Below, one piece after another: positions 1 through 6,687 of a DNA stretch of 11,810 bases (its first letter is position 1; each line of letters opens with the position of its first letter). This DNA is from Verrucomicrobiota bacterium. GTDB taxonomy: Bacteria > Verrucomicrobiota > Verrucomicrobiia > Chthoniobacterales > Xiphinematobacteraceae. The notes below the pieces were generated by a model. The model had not been told where the DNA came from and did no database searches. It saw only the letters and a list, made by a program, of their open reading frames with translations. Location: positions 1-11,810 of the forward strand of contig PSRL01000039.1 in assembly GCA_003176035.1 (NCBI GenBank), read 5' to 3'. A program made the position numbers and the translations under genes.

Positions 1-1
1 G

Positions 2-1084
2 GTTACTTTAGTGAACGCACACTATGCCCTCTCCCATACGGCACAAACCCGTAATCTTGACGACACCGCCACTATTCAAGAATTCTCAAAAATCGTCCGT
101 TCTCCGGCCATTCTTGAAGCTCTCATGCTTTTGACATTGGCTGACGGAATGGGCACTAGCGATCAAAGCTGGTCGGACTGGAAGGAAGCGTTGGTTTGGC
201 AGCTCTATCAAGACACACTGAAATATTTGGAAGCGGGACCACAAGCGTTCAAAGCCAAACAGCAGGGGCGCGAAGAACTGCGCCAGGCCGTCTTTGAAAA
301 GATGTCCCGAGGAGGGTATGCCGAGGAAATTGAAGCGCATTTTGCTTTCATGCCGGAACGATACTTTCACATCTTCGAACCTCAGCAAATCGCAACCCAT
401 ATTCGTCTATTTCGGAAGTTATTTCATCACCTTCGAATAGCTGAAGGCCCTGCCATCGTGTCTCCTATCCTTAAATGGATTGTTCGACCGGGACACGGTC
501 ACAGCGAAGTGTGGGTTTGCGGTTGGGACCGTCCGAGACTCTTAGAACGAATTGCAGGCGCACTTCTTTCCGCCCAAATGAATATTCTGAGCGCAGATGT
601 ATTTACTCGCTCTGATAATCTTGTTTTGGACATTTTCCGCGTTTGCAGCACTGATTTTCAGCCGATCCTAGAGCAACGCGACATTCAACGAATTCAAGCT
701 CGCCTTCAAGAATCGCTCCTTTGCGAAGATTTTGATTTCCGCCCGCTCATTAAAAAAGGAATGCGCTTACGACCTTATCGTCTCTCACAAGAGGCTGAAC
801 TCCCCATCCGAATTACGGTCAATAATTCTTCCCATCCATTTTATACTCTGGTTGATATTCAAGCACCCGACCATCTGGGTCTTCTTTACAACCTCCTTCG
901 AGCATTTGGCGAAGAAGGAATTTTTATCGCACTCTCCCGAATCACTACGGAAATGGATATGGCAATGGATTCATTTTATGTGCTTGGCCGAGATGGACAA
1001 AAACTCTTGGCCCCAGCTCAAATCAAAAGTGTCCAGCAACGCCTACATCGTGCCGCCACTCCTTCTGGGGGAAGTCTTTCATAG
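2..1084 (+). CDS. glnD: GlnD, PII uridylyltransferase/uridylyl-removing enzyme, C-terminal part (5' end outside window)
   Basis: GlnD senses glutamine and adds or removes UMP on PII signalling proteins, so controlling nitrogen metabolism in the cytoplasm. A GTG at base 11 could be read as a start, but the frame stays open to the window edge. The first residues (through ARTHYALSHTAQTR-like sequence ending TRNLDD) match the tail of the GlnD HD domain, so this is an internal fragment of a protein usually near 900 residues. Numbering from base 11: the tail of the HD region is about 1-75, the family motif MPERYF is at 114-119, the first ACT domain is about 167-240 (WDRPRLLERIAGAL at 172-185), and the second is about 277-345 (DHLGLLYNLL). 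ACT domains bind the regulatory glutamine. The nucleotidyltransferase domain and HD metal ligands are not visible. The gene converges on ispE, 58 bp downstream. Confidence 0.88.
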   Translation, partial: VTLVNAHYALSHTAQTRNLDDTATIQEFSKIVRSPAILEALMLLTLADGMGTSDQSWSDWKEALVWQLYQDTLKYLEAGPQAFKAKQQGREELRQAVFEKMSRGGYAEEIEAHFAFMPERYFHIFEPQQIATHIRLFRKLFHHLRIAEGPAIVSPILKWIVRPGHGHSEVWVCGWDRPRLLERIAGALLSAQMNILSADVFTRSDNLVLDIFRVCSTDFQPILEQRDIQRIQARLQESLLCEDFDFRPLIKKGMRLRPYRLSQEAELPIRITVNNSSHPFYTLVDIQAPDHLGLLYNLLRAFGEEGIFIALSRITTEMDMAMDSFYVLGRDGQKLLAPAQIKSVQQRLHRAATPSGGSLS

Positions 1085-1090
1085 TGTTTC

Positions 1091-1124
1091 GCTGAGTTCT
1101 TCGAAAAAAGCAGGAAGCATCAGC
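1091..1124. terminator. Imperfect hairpin between convergent glnD and ispE, possible terminator
   Basis: GCTGA (1091-1095) pairs with TCAGC (1120-1124), and an inner CTTC (1099-1102) pairs with GAAG (1114-1117). It lies in the 58-bp gap between the stop codons of two converging genes, where a shared terminator is expected. No clear T-run follows on either strand, so an intrinsic terminator is only a weak inference. Confidence 0.25.
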
Positions 1125-1142
1125 AAAATAGGTCTTTGAGGC

Positions 1143-1988
1143 TTAAAGGTGCATAAACTGTGTCTTACAAGAGGAAACCCAAGTCTGGGAGCCAAAGAGG
1201 GAACGAATCCGAATCATTAAGTGATCCGCAGCTTCTGCCTCACGCAGAATCGCGAAAATAGTGGAACCGGAACCGGACATCAGGGCAACTTCCACTTCCA
1301 CACGCTCCAATAACCAACGTTTTATGATACCTAACAACGGAAATTTTTCAAATACTGGCACCTCCAAATCATTGCTGAGATCTCCCCATGGCGAGGATTG
1401 GGAATCATAGGGGAGCCCGGGGATTTTTTTTGCATTTTCCAAACGTGAGTACGCCCAATTTGTTGAGACGGAGAAAGGAGGTTTTACCAAGAGCACACTT
1501 CGATCAAATCCGGAAAAACTGACTGGTTCGCAGACTTCTCCACGGCCTCGGCACCACGCCGCAGCGTAGCCTAAAAAAAATGGGACATCCGAACCAATTT
1601 TAGCGGCGATCGAAGAGAGCGAAGCACGGCCTATGCGGCCGTCATGCAAAGCATCCAAACCGCGGAGCACCGAAGCAGCATCGCTACTCCCTCCGCCCAA
1701 ACCCGCACCGCTAGGAATATGTTTTTCCAAGAAAATTTTGACACCGGATTTTAAACCAGCCTCTTGTAGGTAAGCATTGGCAGCGATGACAGCCAAATTT
1801 GTGTGGTCAGAGGGCGCCTCTTGACCTTCACATTCCAGCGTTACTTTTCCTTCCGAAATTAATTCCAATTCCAGCGAATCCTCCAGCGTAACGAAGGTCA
1901 TTAAGGTTTCGATCTCATGATAACCATCCTGCCGTTTTCCCAATATCCGCAGGGAAAGATTGATTTTTGCGGGAGGAGAGAGTTTCAT
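1143..1988 (-). CDS. ispE: IspE, 4-diphosphocytidyl-2-C-methyl-D-erythritol kinase
   Basis: This is the GHMP-family kinase of the MEP pathway. It phosphorylates CDP-methylerythritol with ATP on the way to isoprenoid precursors, in the cytoplasm. From the chosen start (281 residues) the protein opens with the family N-terminus MKLSPPAKINLSL. Lys8 sits in AKINL and DGYH is at 21-24. The glycine-rich ATP loop is at 92-105 (GAGLGGGSSDAA). GSDVPFF at 132-138 carries the expected catalytic Asp134, and a C-terminal SGSGST motif is present. Starts further upstream are possible (ATG at 1994 or 1997, GTG at 2018), but the first would add only non-family residues and the last would run into pyrF. The start codon is only 24 bp from the divergent pyrF start, so promoters for each gene probably lie inside the other. 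Length and motifs are normal. Confidence 0.93.
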   Translation of the reverse strand: MKLSPPAKINLSLRILGKRQDGYHEIETLMTFVTLEDSLELELISEGKVTLECEGQEAPSDHTNLAVIAANAYLQEAGLKSGVKIFLEKHIPSGAGLGGGSSDAASVLRGLDALHDGRIGRASLSSIAAKIGSDVPFFLGYAAAWCRGRGEVCEPVSFSGFDRSVLLVKPPFSVSTNWAYSRLENAKKIPGLPYDSQSSPWGDLSNDLEVPVFEKFPLLGIIKRWLLERVEVEVALMSGSGSTIFAILREAEAADHLMIRIRSLFGSQTWVSSCKTQFMHL

Positions 1989-2012
1989 TTTCATCATTCC
2001 ATTGCACCAGGA

Positions 2013-2723
2013 ATGCACCAGTCAAAAAAAGCAAAAATCATTGTGGCCCTGGACGTAGATTCCGCGACGGAGGCACTTCTACTCGTCAAAAGCCTGGCAG
2101 CGGAGGCAGATGCTTTCAAAGTGGGGTTACAGCTTTTTACTCGCGAGGGTCCCGATATTATTCGGAAACTGAAAATGGGTGGAGCAGCACGGATTTTTTT
2201 AGACCTCAAGTTTCACGATATTCCGAATACTGTGGCTCAAGCTGTCTCCGCCGCCGCCTCACTTGGCGTTGATCTACTGACTGTGCACCTTTCCGGCGGA
2301 CCGGAAATGCTCAAAGCTGCTGCTCAAGCAGCTCAAAGGTCTGCCCTTGTTCTACTCGGTGTGAGCGTTTTAACCAGTAGCGACGTTTCCACACTCAATG
2401 CTGTTGGCATTCATTGCTCCGTGGAAGACCAAGTGCTTCGACTTGCCGATCTCGCCGTGAAATACCTAGGCGGTATTGTAGCAAGCCCCAAGGAGATTTC
2501 CGCTTTGAGAAAGCAGGTCGGCGAGTCCTTGCAGATAGTGACTCCAGGGGTCCGGCCCGCCTGGGCTGCGCAAAACGATCAAAAACGAATTCTAACTCCA
2601 CTGGAAGCATCCGAGCTTGGCGCTGACTGGCTAGTAATCGGGCGTCCTATTACCGGCGCAAGCTTTCCGCTGGAAGCACTTCAAAAAATCAAAATTGAAC
2701 TCCAGGAAACGCTTAATCCCTGA
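2013..2723 (+). CDS. pyrF: PyrF, orotidine 5'-phosphate decarboxylase
   Basis: It decarboxylates OMP to UMP, the last step of de novo pyrimidine synthesis, in the cytoplasm. The 236-residue length fits the bacterial family. The TIM-barrel signatures are in order: IVALDVD near the start (Asp14), FKVGLQLF with Lys36, the catalytic DLKFHDIPNT at 64-73 (Asp64, Lys66, Asp69), TVHLSGG, and the phosphate-binding TPGVRPAW and DWLVIGRPI segments near the end. The frame extends upstream to an ATG at 1917, but those residues are antisense to ispE and unlike the family, so ATG 2013 is preferred. AGGA lies directly against this ATG instead of at normal spacing, and a better purine-rich GGAGG near 1973 is too far upstream. 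Initiation may therefore be inefficient or leaderless. The 3' end overlaps yajQ, on the other strand, by 11 bp. Confidence 0.93.
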   Translation: MHQSKKAKIIVALDVDSATEALLLVKSLAAEADAFKVGLQLFTREGPDIIRKLKMGGAARIFLDLKFHDIPNTVAQAVSAAASLGVDLLTVHLSGGPEMLKAAAQAAQRSALVLLGVSVLTSSDVSTLNAVGIHCSVEDQVLRLADLAVKYLGGIVASPKEISALRKQVGESLQIVTPGVRPAWAAQNDQKRILTPLEASELGADWLVIGRPITGASFPLEALQKIKIELQETLNP

Positions 2724-3201
2724 AGTTTTTGTATGAGAGAGAAATATGAAAGTCTTGTGAGCGAAGAAATGTGATCACCTGTTGGAGATCATCCCGCTTA
2801 TTTCCAGTCACTCGGATTTGTCGATCCTGCTGAGCTGATTGAACTTTCAAACCCAAGTTCTTGATGGACTTTATAATCTCCTTGGCTTTGTCTCCGTCGA
2901 GCCCTTGTTTTATTGCAAGTTCTTGCCTAGCATGCCCTAATGGGGAAATAATTGGCTCTTTTGCATCGATGTTCCGAAGATCGATATTTCGCTTAGCCAA
3001 TTTGGAAATCACAATTTCTCGCAATCCCTTGAGGCGAGATGCATCCTCTGCCGATAGTTGAATTGAGCCTTCTTTATTTAGTTCCAACGTGGCTTGTGTT
3101 CCTTTAAAATCAAAGCGAGAGGCAAGTTCCTTACGAGCTTGATTCATAGCATTGTCGATTTCCTGACGATCGACTTCACTCACGACATCAAATGAGGGCA
3201 T
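2713..3201 (-). CDS. yajQ: YajQ-family nucleotide-binding protein (DUF520)
   Basis: This is a small cytoplasmic protein of the YajQ/UPF0234 family. Members bind nucleotides or RNA, and some bind cyclic di-GMP. Its exact role in this organism cannot be read from sequence. The 162-residue length matches the family (about 160). Hallmarks are the N-terminal PSFDVVSEVD, RFDFKGT at about 29-35, a central IISPLGHARQEL segment, KIIK-like helix residues EIIKSIKNLGLKVQ, and the C-terminal RVTGNKRDDLQQVI. The two similar halves fit the known ferredoxin-like double domain. The start is the ATG read from 3201, with PSF directly following as in relatives, although no good ribosome binding site precedes it. 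It is divergent from the SNF2 gene and convergent with pyrF. Confidence 0.93.
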   Translation of the reverse strand: MPSFDVVSEVDRQEIDNAMNQARKELASRFDFKGTQATLELNKEGSIQLSAEDASRLKGLREIVISKLAKRNIDLRNIDAKEPIISPLGHARQELAIKQGLDGDKAKEIIKSIKNLGLKVQSAQQDRQIRVTGNKRDDLQQVITFLRSQDFHISLSYKNFRD

Positions 3202-3212
3202 AAAGTACTAAG

Positions 3213-3273
3213 CTAGCGGATTCTTTTTTTTTAGCAATTCGCATGCGCTGCCGCAAAAAAATACGTGCGCTAG
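3213..3273. promoter_or_regulatory. Imperfect dyad in the divergent yajQ / SNF2 spacer
   Basis: CTAGCG at 3213-3218 is mirrored by CGCTAG at 3268-3273. A run of nine T (3224-3232) is mirrored almost exactly by seven A (3255-3261). The centre near 3243 falls on the palindrome GCATGC. The spacer must hold the 5' regions of both divergent genes, so a regulator site or bent-DNA promoter element is possible. Function is inferred only from position and symmetry. Confidence 0.3.
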
Positions 3274-3298
3274 TAGGTTATCTTGGGAGAGTTGTGTT

Positions 3299-5677
3299 AT
3301 GGAATTGACAGAAAAAAGTTTAATGGCCATGGGCGGGCCAAAAGTCTTCTGTGAAGCGCGTGCAATTCGCGCCGCCGGTCGCGTTAGCGACGCGGCTTAC
3401 GAGCCGCCGCTTCTTAAAGGCAAGGTCCGTGAGGGAGGAAAACAATTCTTAGCCGGTTTACGGATTAGAAACACAATCGATGTGGAAAATCTGTGTCCCT
3501 GTAAGGATTCTCGTCTCCGTGGAGTGATTTGCGCACATTCCGTTGCGGTGGGTCTTCAAATTCTCTCGCCGGTATCTTCCCCCCCTCCTAGCATCGCTCC
3601 ACAAGCTTCCTCCGAACCGGCGTCACGGCAAATTACCGACGAGATTCCTCAAGTGGAATTGCGGCTGGAAGGCTCTCTTCGTCATGTGGAAGCGGAGATC
3701 TATTTCCATTATACGGAGTCTGACAAATGCAATCCCCTCATCGAGAATCGGGTCTATGCAGAGCTGCTTTCGGCCGGATTTGAACAGAGCAACGGTAAAG
3801 CGGTTCTGCGAGGCGAAAATTCCATACTCCATTTTTATACAATGGTTTTGCCTAAATGTCGGCATGAATGGAAAATCGTCGAGGGGGATCGTTTCCGGCA
3901 TGTCACCGAGGATCTGGTGCCGATAGAACCGCGATTTGCCATTCGCGAGAAGGATGACACTTGGTTGGACGTTCGCATTCATTACACCGCCGGTAACGAA
4001 GCGTTCTTTTCCCAAGCGGATATGCAAAGGTTGTTGCTGGGAAGTCAACCCTATATCCGTTTGAAAAATGGAAAGATCGCCGTGGCCAATCCCTCCCAGC
4101 TGCGAGATGTGGAAGAGGTCCTTCGCGACTGCAATCCCATTCAAGAACCTTCCCTGTGGCGAGTCCCAAAACTCCATCAAGCCTATCTTCAAAACAGCGT
4201 TAGCGAATGGTCTGGACTGCCCCCTTCAGTAGCGGTCAACACACCTCCAATTGATTTGGGAACCCTCCTCACCCGCCTGCGTCCCTACCAAATCCAAGGA
4301 GCAAAATGGCTCGCTGCTCACTCAAAGGCAGGTCTCGGGGGGCTCCTTGCGGACGAGATGGGCCTTGGAAAAACCATCCAGGCCCTTGCACTACTGGAAA
4401 TTGTTAAGGGCCCTGCCTTGGTGGTGTGTCCCTCCTCCTTAGTTTGGAATTGGAAACGGGAAGCCAAGGAATTTTTGCCTCGGTTCAAAGTACTCACGCT
4501 CGATGGACCGGACCGTGAACCGCTGTTTTCCCAAATCCCTGACTGTAATTTAGCAATCACCAGCTATGCGCTTTTACGTCGGGATATCGATCGGTATCGG
4601 GATGTTTTATTTTCCACGATTGTCTTAGACGAAGCGCAGCATATTAAAAACCCGGAAAGTCAAAATGCAAAAGCTGCATGCGTATTACGGGCACGGAGTC
4701 GATTTATTCTTACCGGAACTCCCATTGAAAATTCGATCCGCGATCTCTGGTCGCTTTTTGACTTCTGCTTACCAGGTTATCTGGGATCTCGACAGGATTT
4801 TAAGGACCGCTACGAAGCTCCTCTCCTGGAAGGAGCCAAGGAAGATGTGGCTCGCCGTCTCTCCAGACGCATTCAGCCTTATGTTTTGCGTCGGCTAAAG
4901 CGCGATGTTTTGCAAGAACTTCCGGAGAAAATCGAGCAAATTGTGGAGGTGGAATTGACTCCCCGCCAAAAGGCGGCTTACGCAGGTTTTCAAATTGCCG
5001 CTCGAAAAGAAATCGATGCCCTCACGGAAAATTCGGGTTCAGGGGCCGCTCGAATGCGAGTCCTTACTGCCTTGCTCCGGTTGCGGCAGCTCTGTTGCGA
5101 TCTCAGACTCCTTCGTCTCGCAGAAGTGGAAGAAAAGCAATCGACGTCTTCCGCTACATCTTTAACTTCTCCATCTTCAAAAATTCCGGCTTTGCTTGAA
5201 TTATTACAAGAAGCTGTAGACGGGGGTCATCGTGTGCTGGTTTTTAGTCAATTTACTTCCATGCTCGACCTGATTGGCGCTGCGCTTAATGAAGAAAATA
5301 TCTCCTTCTGTCGGCTGGATGGCTCCACACGCGATCGGGAAGGAGTCGTTCGGAGGTTCCAGGAAGATGCTTCTCTTGTAGTATTTCTAATGAGCCTCAA
5401 AGCTGGAGGAGTCGGCCTGAATCTTACGGCGGCAGATACGGTGATTCACTTTGATCCTTGGTGGAACCCGGCAGCTGAAGATCAAGCGACGGATCGTGCC
5501 CATCGAATGGGTCAAAAACGCTCGGTTACGTCCATTAAATTGATCGCACGGGATACAATTGAAGAGCGAGTCCTGCGCATGCAGCAGACCAAAAGAGAAC
5601 TCATGAGCGGAACCTTGGATGCCGATGCGGCATTGGGCAAAATGTCCGTTGGAGAACTTCGAGAATTGGTCTCCTAG
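3299..5677 (+). CDS. SNF2-family DNA-dependent ATPase (HepA-like helicase) with N-terminal SWIM zinc finger
   Basis: This is a large superfamily 2 ATPase that translocates on DNA or remodels protein-nucleic acid complexes. The precise bacterial role is unknown. An N-terminal SWIM-like zinc motif has Cys66, Cys68, Cys78 and His80 (CxC...CxH). A poorly conserved middle region covers about 110-320. The ATPase core follows: motif I DEMGLGKT at 352-359, Walker B DEAQ at 444-447, motif III LTGTP at 471-475, then helicase lobe 2 with FSQFTSMLDLI around 649-659, motif V SLKAGGVGLNLT at 699-710 and motif VI QATDRAHRMGQ at 729-739. All catalytic motifs look intact. The ATG at 3299 is preceded by GGGAGAG at suitable spacing. 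At 792 residues it is complete but shorter than many SWIM-SNF2 proteins of about 1000. No partner gene is adjacent, and it appears to be transcribed alone. Confidence 0.92.
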   Translation: MELTEKSLMAMGGPKVFCEARAIRAAGRVSDAAYEPPLLKGKVREGGKQFLAGLRIRNTIDVENLCPCKDSRLRGVICAHSVAVGLQILSPVSSPPPSIAPQASSEPASRQITDEIPQVELRLEGSLRHVEAEIYFHYTESDKCNPLIENRVYAELLSAGFEQSNGKAVLRGENSILHFYTMVLPKCRHEWKIVEGDRFRHVTEDLVPIEPRFAIREKDDTWLDVRIHYTAGNEAFFSQADMQRLLLGSQPYIRLKNGKIAVANPSQLRDVEEVLRDCNPIQEPSLWRVPKLHQAYLQNSVSEWSGLPPSVAVNTPPIDLGTLLTRLRPYQIQGAKWLAAHSKAGLGGLLADEMGLGKTIQALALLEIVKGPALVVCPSSLVWNWKREAKEFLPRFKVLTLDGPDREPLFSQIPDCNLAITSYALLRRDIDRYRDVLFSTIVLDEAQHIKNPESQNAKAACVLRARSRFILTGTPIENSIRDLWSLFDFCLPGYLGSRQDFKDRYEAPLLEGAKEDVARRLSRRIQPYVLRRLKRDVLQELPEKIEQIVEVELTPRQKAAYAGFQIAARKEIDALTENSGSGAARMRVLTALLRLRQLCCDLRLLRLAEVEEKQSTSSATSLTSPSSKIPALLELLQEAVDGGHRVLVFSQFTSMLDLIGAALNEENISFCRLDGSTRDREGVVRRFQEDASLVVFLMSLKAGGVGLNLTAADTVIHFDPWWNPAAEDQATDRAHRMGQKRSVTSIKLIARDTIEERVLRMQQTKRELMSGTLDADAALGKMSVGELRELVS

Positions 5678-5682
5678 AGACC
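5668..5682 (+). terminator. Hairpin spanning the SNF2 stop codon, weak terminator candidate
   Basis: GGTCTC and GAGACC form a perfect 6-bp stem around the three-base loop CTA. The stop codon TAG (5675-5677) lies within it. A short T-rich stretch (TCTTTT) begins several bases downstream rather than immediately, so termination is plausible but not well supported. Confidence 0.3.
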
Positions 5683-6029
5683 CTTCGTCTTTTGCTTGCG
5701 CAGCCCGAATATTTTACGCCGCTGGCAGGAGTTTTTATTGTAACTAACTAAATTCATATAAATAATTTATATTGATTAACAAGAGACGATGAAGTATGCG
5801 GGGGCTAGCCATCCATGGGTCGCAAAATCGAATCATCTCGCCTACGACACGCCGCCCGAGCATTTTCAAATTCACTTGACTTAAACGGCTCAAGAATCCT
5901 GCAAAAATGATGCTTATTGATACCCCCAGACTTTCCGCATCCTGCGCTGCTTGATAATCTCCGCGGTCGGTGTCGGTTTCCTTTTTTTTCCTTTCCTCTC
6001 TCAGAGAGTGCCTGATTTTCATCCCTCAA
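5683..6029. other. Gene-poor intergenic stretch upstream of the mdtJ promoter
   Basis: No convincing gene is seen. Two overlapping minus-strand open frames (5744-6022 and 5805-6029, 92 and 74 codons) have no recognisable domain and no family-like composition. The segment contains an AT-rich patch near 5745-5780, a pyrimidine tract with a run of eight T at 5982-5989, and a small 5-bp hairpin (CTCTC/GAGAG) at 5996-6008. Nothing here is assigned a function. Confidence 0.5.
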
Positions 6030-6058
6030 TTCACATTTGTGCTCTCATTTGTTAATAT
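6030..6058 (+). promoter_or_regulatory. Predicted sigma70-type promoter of mdtJ
   Basis: TTCACA at 6030-6035 matches five of six bases of the -35 consensus. It is followed, after exactly 17 bp, by TAATAT at 6053-6058 (four of six bases of the -10 consensus). Transcription would begin near 6065, giving a leader of about 88 nt that starts just before the first of three hairpins. This is a prediction by eye. Confidence 0.45.
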
Positions 6059-6075
6059 CCCTATACGGTGCTTTG

Positions 6076-6148
6076 TTGGAAGCTTAAATAAGTTCTTCCA
6101 ATAGTTCAATGACTGTGCTTCATTGAAAGGCCTCTTTTCTTAAGAGGC
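6076..6148 (+). promoter_or_regulatory. Structured 5' leader of mdtJ: three tandem hairpins, the last sequestering the ribosome binding site
   Basis: Three perfect 7-bp stems follow one another almost without gaps. The first is TTGGAAG 6076-6082 with CTTCCAA 6095-6101, whose loop holds a further CTTA/TAAG. The second is TTCAATG 6105-6111 with CATTGAA 6121-6127 (9-nt loop). The third is GCCTCTT 6130-6136 with AAGAGGC 6142-6148 (5-nt loop). The likely Shine-Dalgarno GAGG, five bases before the mdtJ ATG, is inside the 3' arm of the third stem. No T-run follows, so translational rather than transcriptional control is suggested. The loops lack the ACGR motif of guanidine-II riboswitches, and no known riboswitch consensus was recognised. 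TTAAG at 6140-6144 could alternatively pair with CTTAA in the first loop (6083-6087). Confidence 0.55.
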
Positions 6149-6152
6149 TGAC

Positions 6153-6485
6153 ATGTATCACTGGTTATTCCTGATCATCGCAATTGTCACGGAAGTGTGT
6201 GGAACACTTGCAATGAAATATAGCGCGAATGGAATGCGCGCTCTAGGGCTAGCCATCATGTATTTGATGCTCGGAATTTCCTACACCTCACTTGCTATTG
6301 CAGTAAAGAGGATTCCATTAGTTGTAGCCTATGGGATGTGGGAAAGTTTGGGATTAATTTTAATTGCGATATTTAGCAACTTATTATTTTTGGAACCATT
6401 GGGATTTATCAAAATGTCCGGGATATTAATTACGGTGGCAGGCATAATATTACTGGAGTATGGAACAGATGCGTCTGACCACTAA
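6153..6485 (+). CDS. mdtJ: SMR-family transporter subunit, MdtJ-like
   Basis: This is an inner-membrane small multidrug resistance protein of 110 residues with four predicted transmembrane helices. It most resembles MdtJ, which with MdtI forms a proton-driven exporter of spermidine. The essential membrane glutamate of SMR proteins is Glu14 (IVTEVCGTLAMK). Residues I recall as important in E. coli MdtJ by mutation (Trp5, Glu15, Tyr45, Tyr61, Glu82) align, shifted by one, with Trp4, Glu14, Tyr44, Tyr60 and Glu81 here. The sixth, Tyr4, is His3. The AYGMWE motif (59-64) is typical of the subunit. The gene order mdtJ then mdtI matches E. coli. Expression is probably controlled through the hairpin leader that hides its ribosome binding site. 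A drug- or guanidinium-exporting SMR heterodimer is the main alternative. Confidence 0.8.
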   Translation: MYHWLFLIIAIVTEVCGTLAMKYSANGMRALGLAIMYLMLGISYTSLAIAVKRIPLVVAYGMWESLGLILIAIFSNLLFLEPLGFIKMSGILITVAGIILLEYGTDASDH

Positions 6486-6525
6486 GATTATTAGAGCCTC
6501 TCCCATTTACTAGAACCTTCTTCCA

Positions 6526-6575
6526 AAAACCTATGAAGGCCGGCGTTGCCAATTCCCCATGAGGTTGCCGGCCTT
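6526..6575 (+). repeat. Repeat element copy A: conserved motif plus 9-bp hairpin between mdtJ and mdtI
   Basis: The segment AAAACCTATGAAG followed by GCCGGCGTT closely matches 10935-10957 upstream of the peroxiredoxin gene, with about 21 identical positions over 23-24. In this copy AAGGCCGGC (6536-6544) pairs perfectly with GCCGGCCTT (6567-6575) across a 22-nt loop whose edges both carry GTT. Three T follow only partly (CTTTCC), so it could act as a weak terminator after mdtJ or attenuator before mdtI. Copy B, however, has no upstream gene on this strand, which argues for another role. Confidence 0.6.
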
Positions 6576-6620
6576 TCCGCCCCAATCCAGCAGCTGCCGG
6601 ACTGAAGGTAACAAACCTGC

Positions 6621-6650
6621 TTTAACCACAACTTCCCTCTCTTATATAAC
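6621..6650 (+). promoter_or_regulatory. Weak promoter candidate for mdtI
   Basis: TTTAAC (6621-6626) and TATAAC (6645-6650) are separated by 18 bp and lie about 40 bp before the mdtI start. The -10 is good and the -35 poor. A separate promoter would explain how mdtI is expressed despite the hairpin that splits it from mdtJ. Confidence 0.25.
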
Positions 6651-6687
6651 ATCACTTAACAACTGCCCTGGAAAGTCATAGAACATT

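Noticed and set aside
11..13. GTG as the start of the first gene
   Set aside because: The frame is open to the window edge and the residues before and after fit the interior of GlnD, so this is a truncated gene rather than a 357-residue protein.
3623..4192. 189-codon antisense frame inside the SNF2 gene
   Set aside because: It lies wholly within a well-supported coding region and mirrors its codons, with no family-like features.
5960..5990. Small RNA terminator at the GC-rich segment before the eight-T run
   Set aside because: No stable stem sits directly before the T-run; only short palindromes such as CCGCGG are found.
5744..6029. Two overlapping minus-strand frames (92 and 74 codons) in the spacer before mdtJ
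   Set aside because: They have unusual composition, no domain, no ribosome binding site, and overlap each other in different frames; they are probably chance frames.
6076..6148. Known guanidine riboswitch (ykkC, mini-ykkC or guanidine-III) upstream of the SMR genes
   Set aside because: The hairpin loops lack ACGR, the conserved ykkC core segments are absent, and no matching pseudoknot pattern is visible.
6536..6575. Integron attC site, suggested by the GTT-containing inverted repeat
   Set aside because: The GTTRRRY/RYYYAAC core sites are not present (GTTGCC instead), and no integrase or cassette array is seen.
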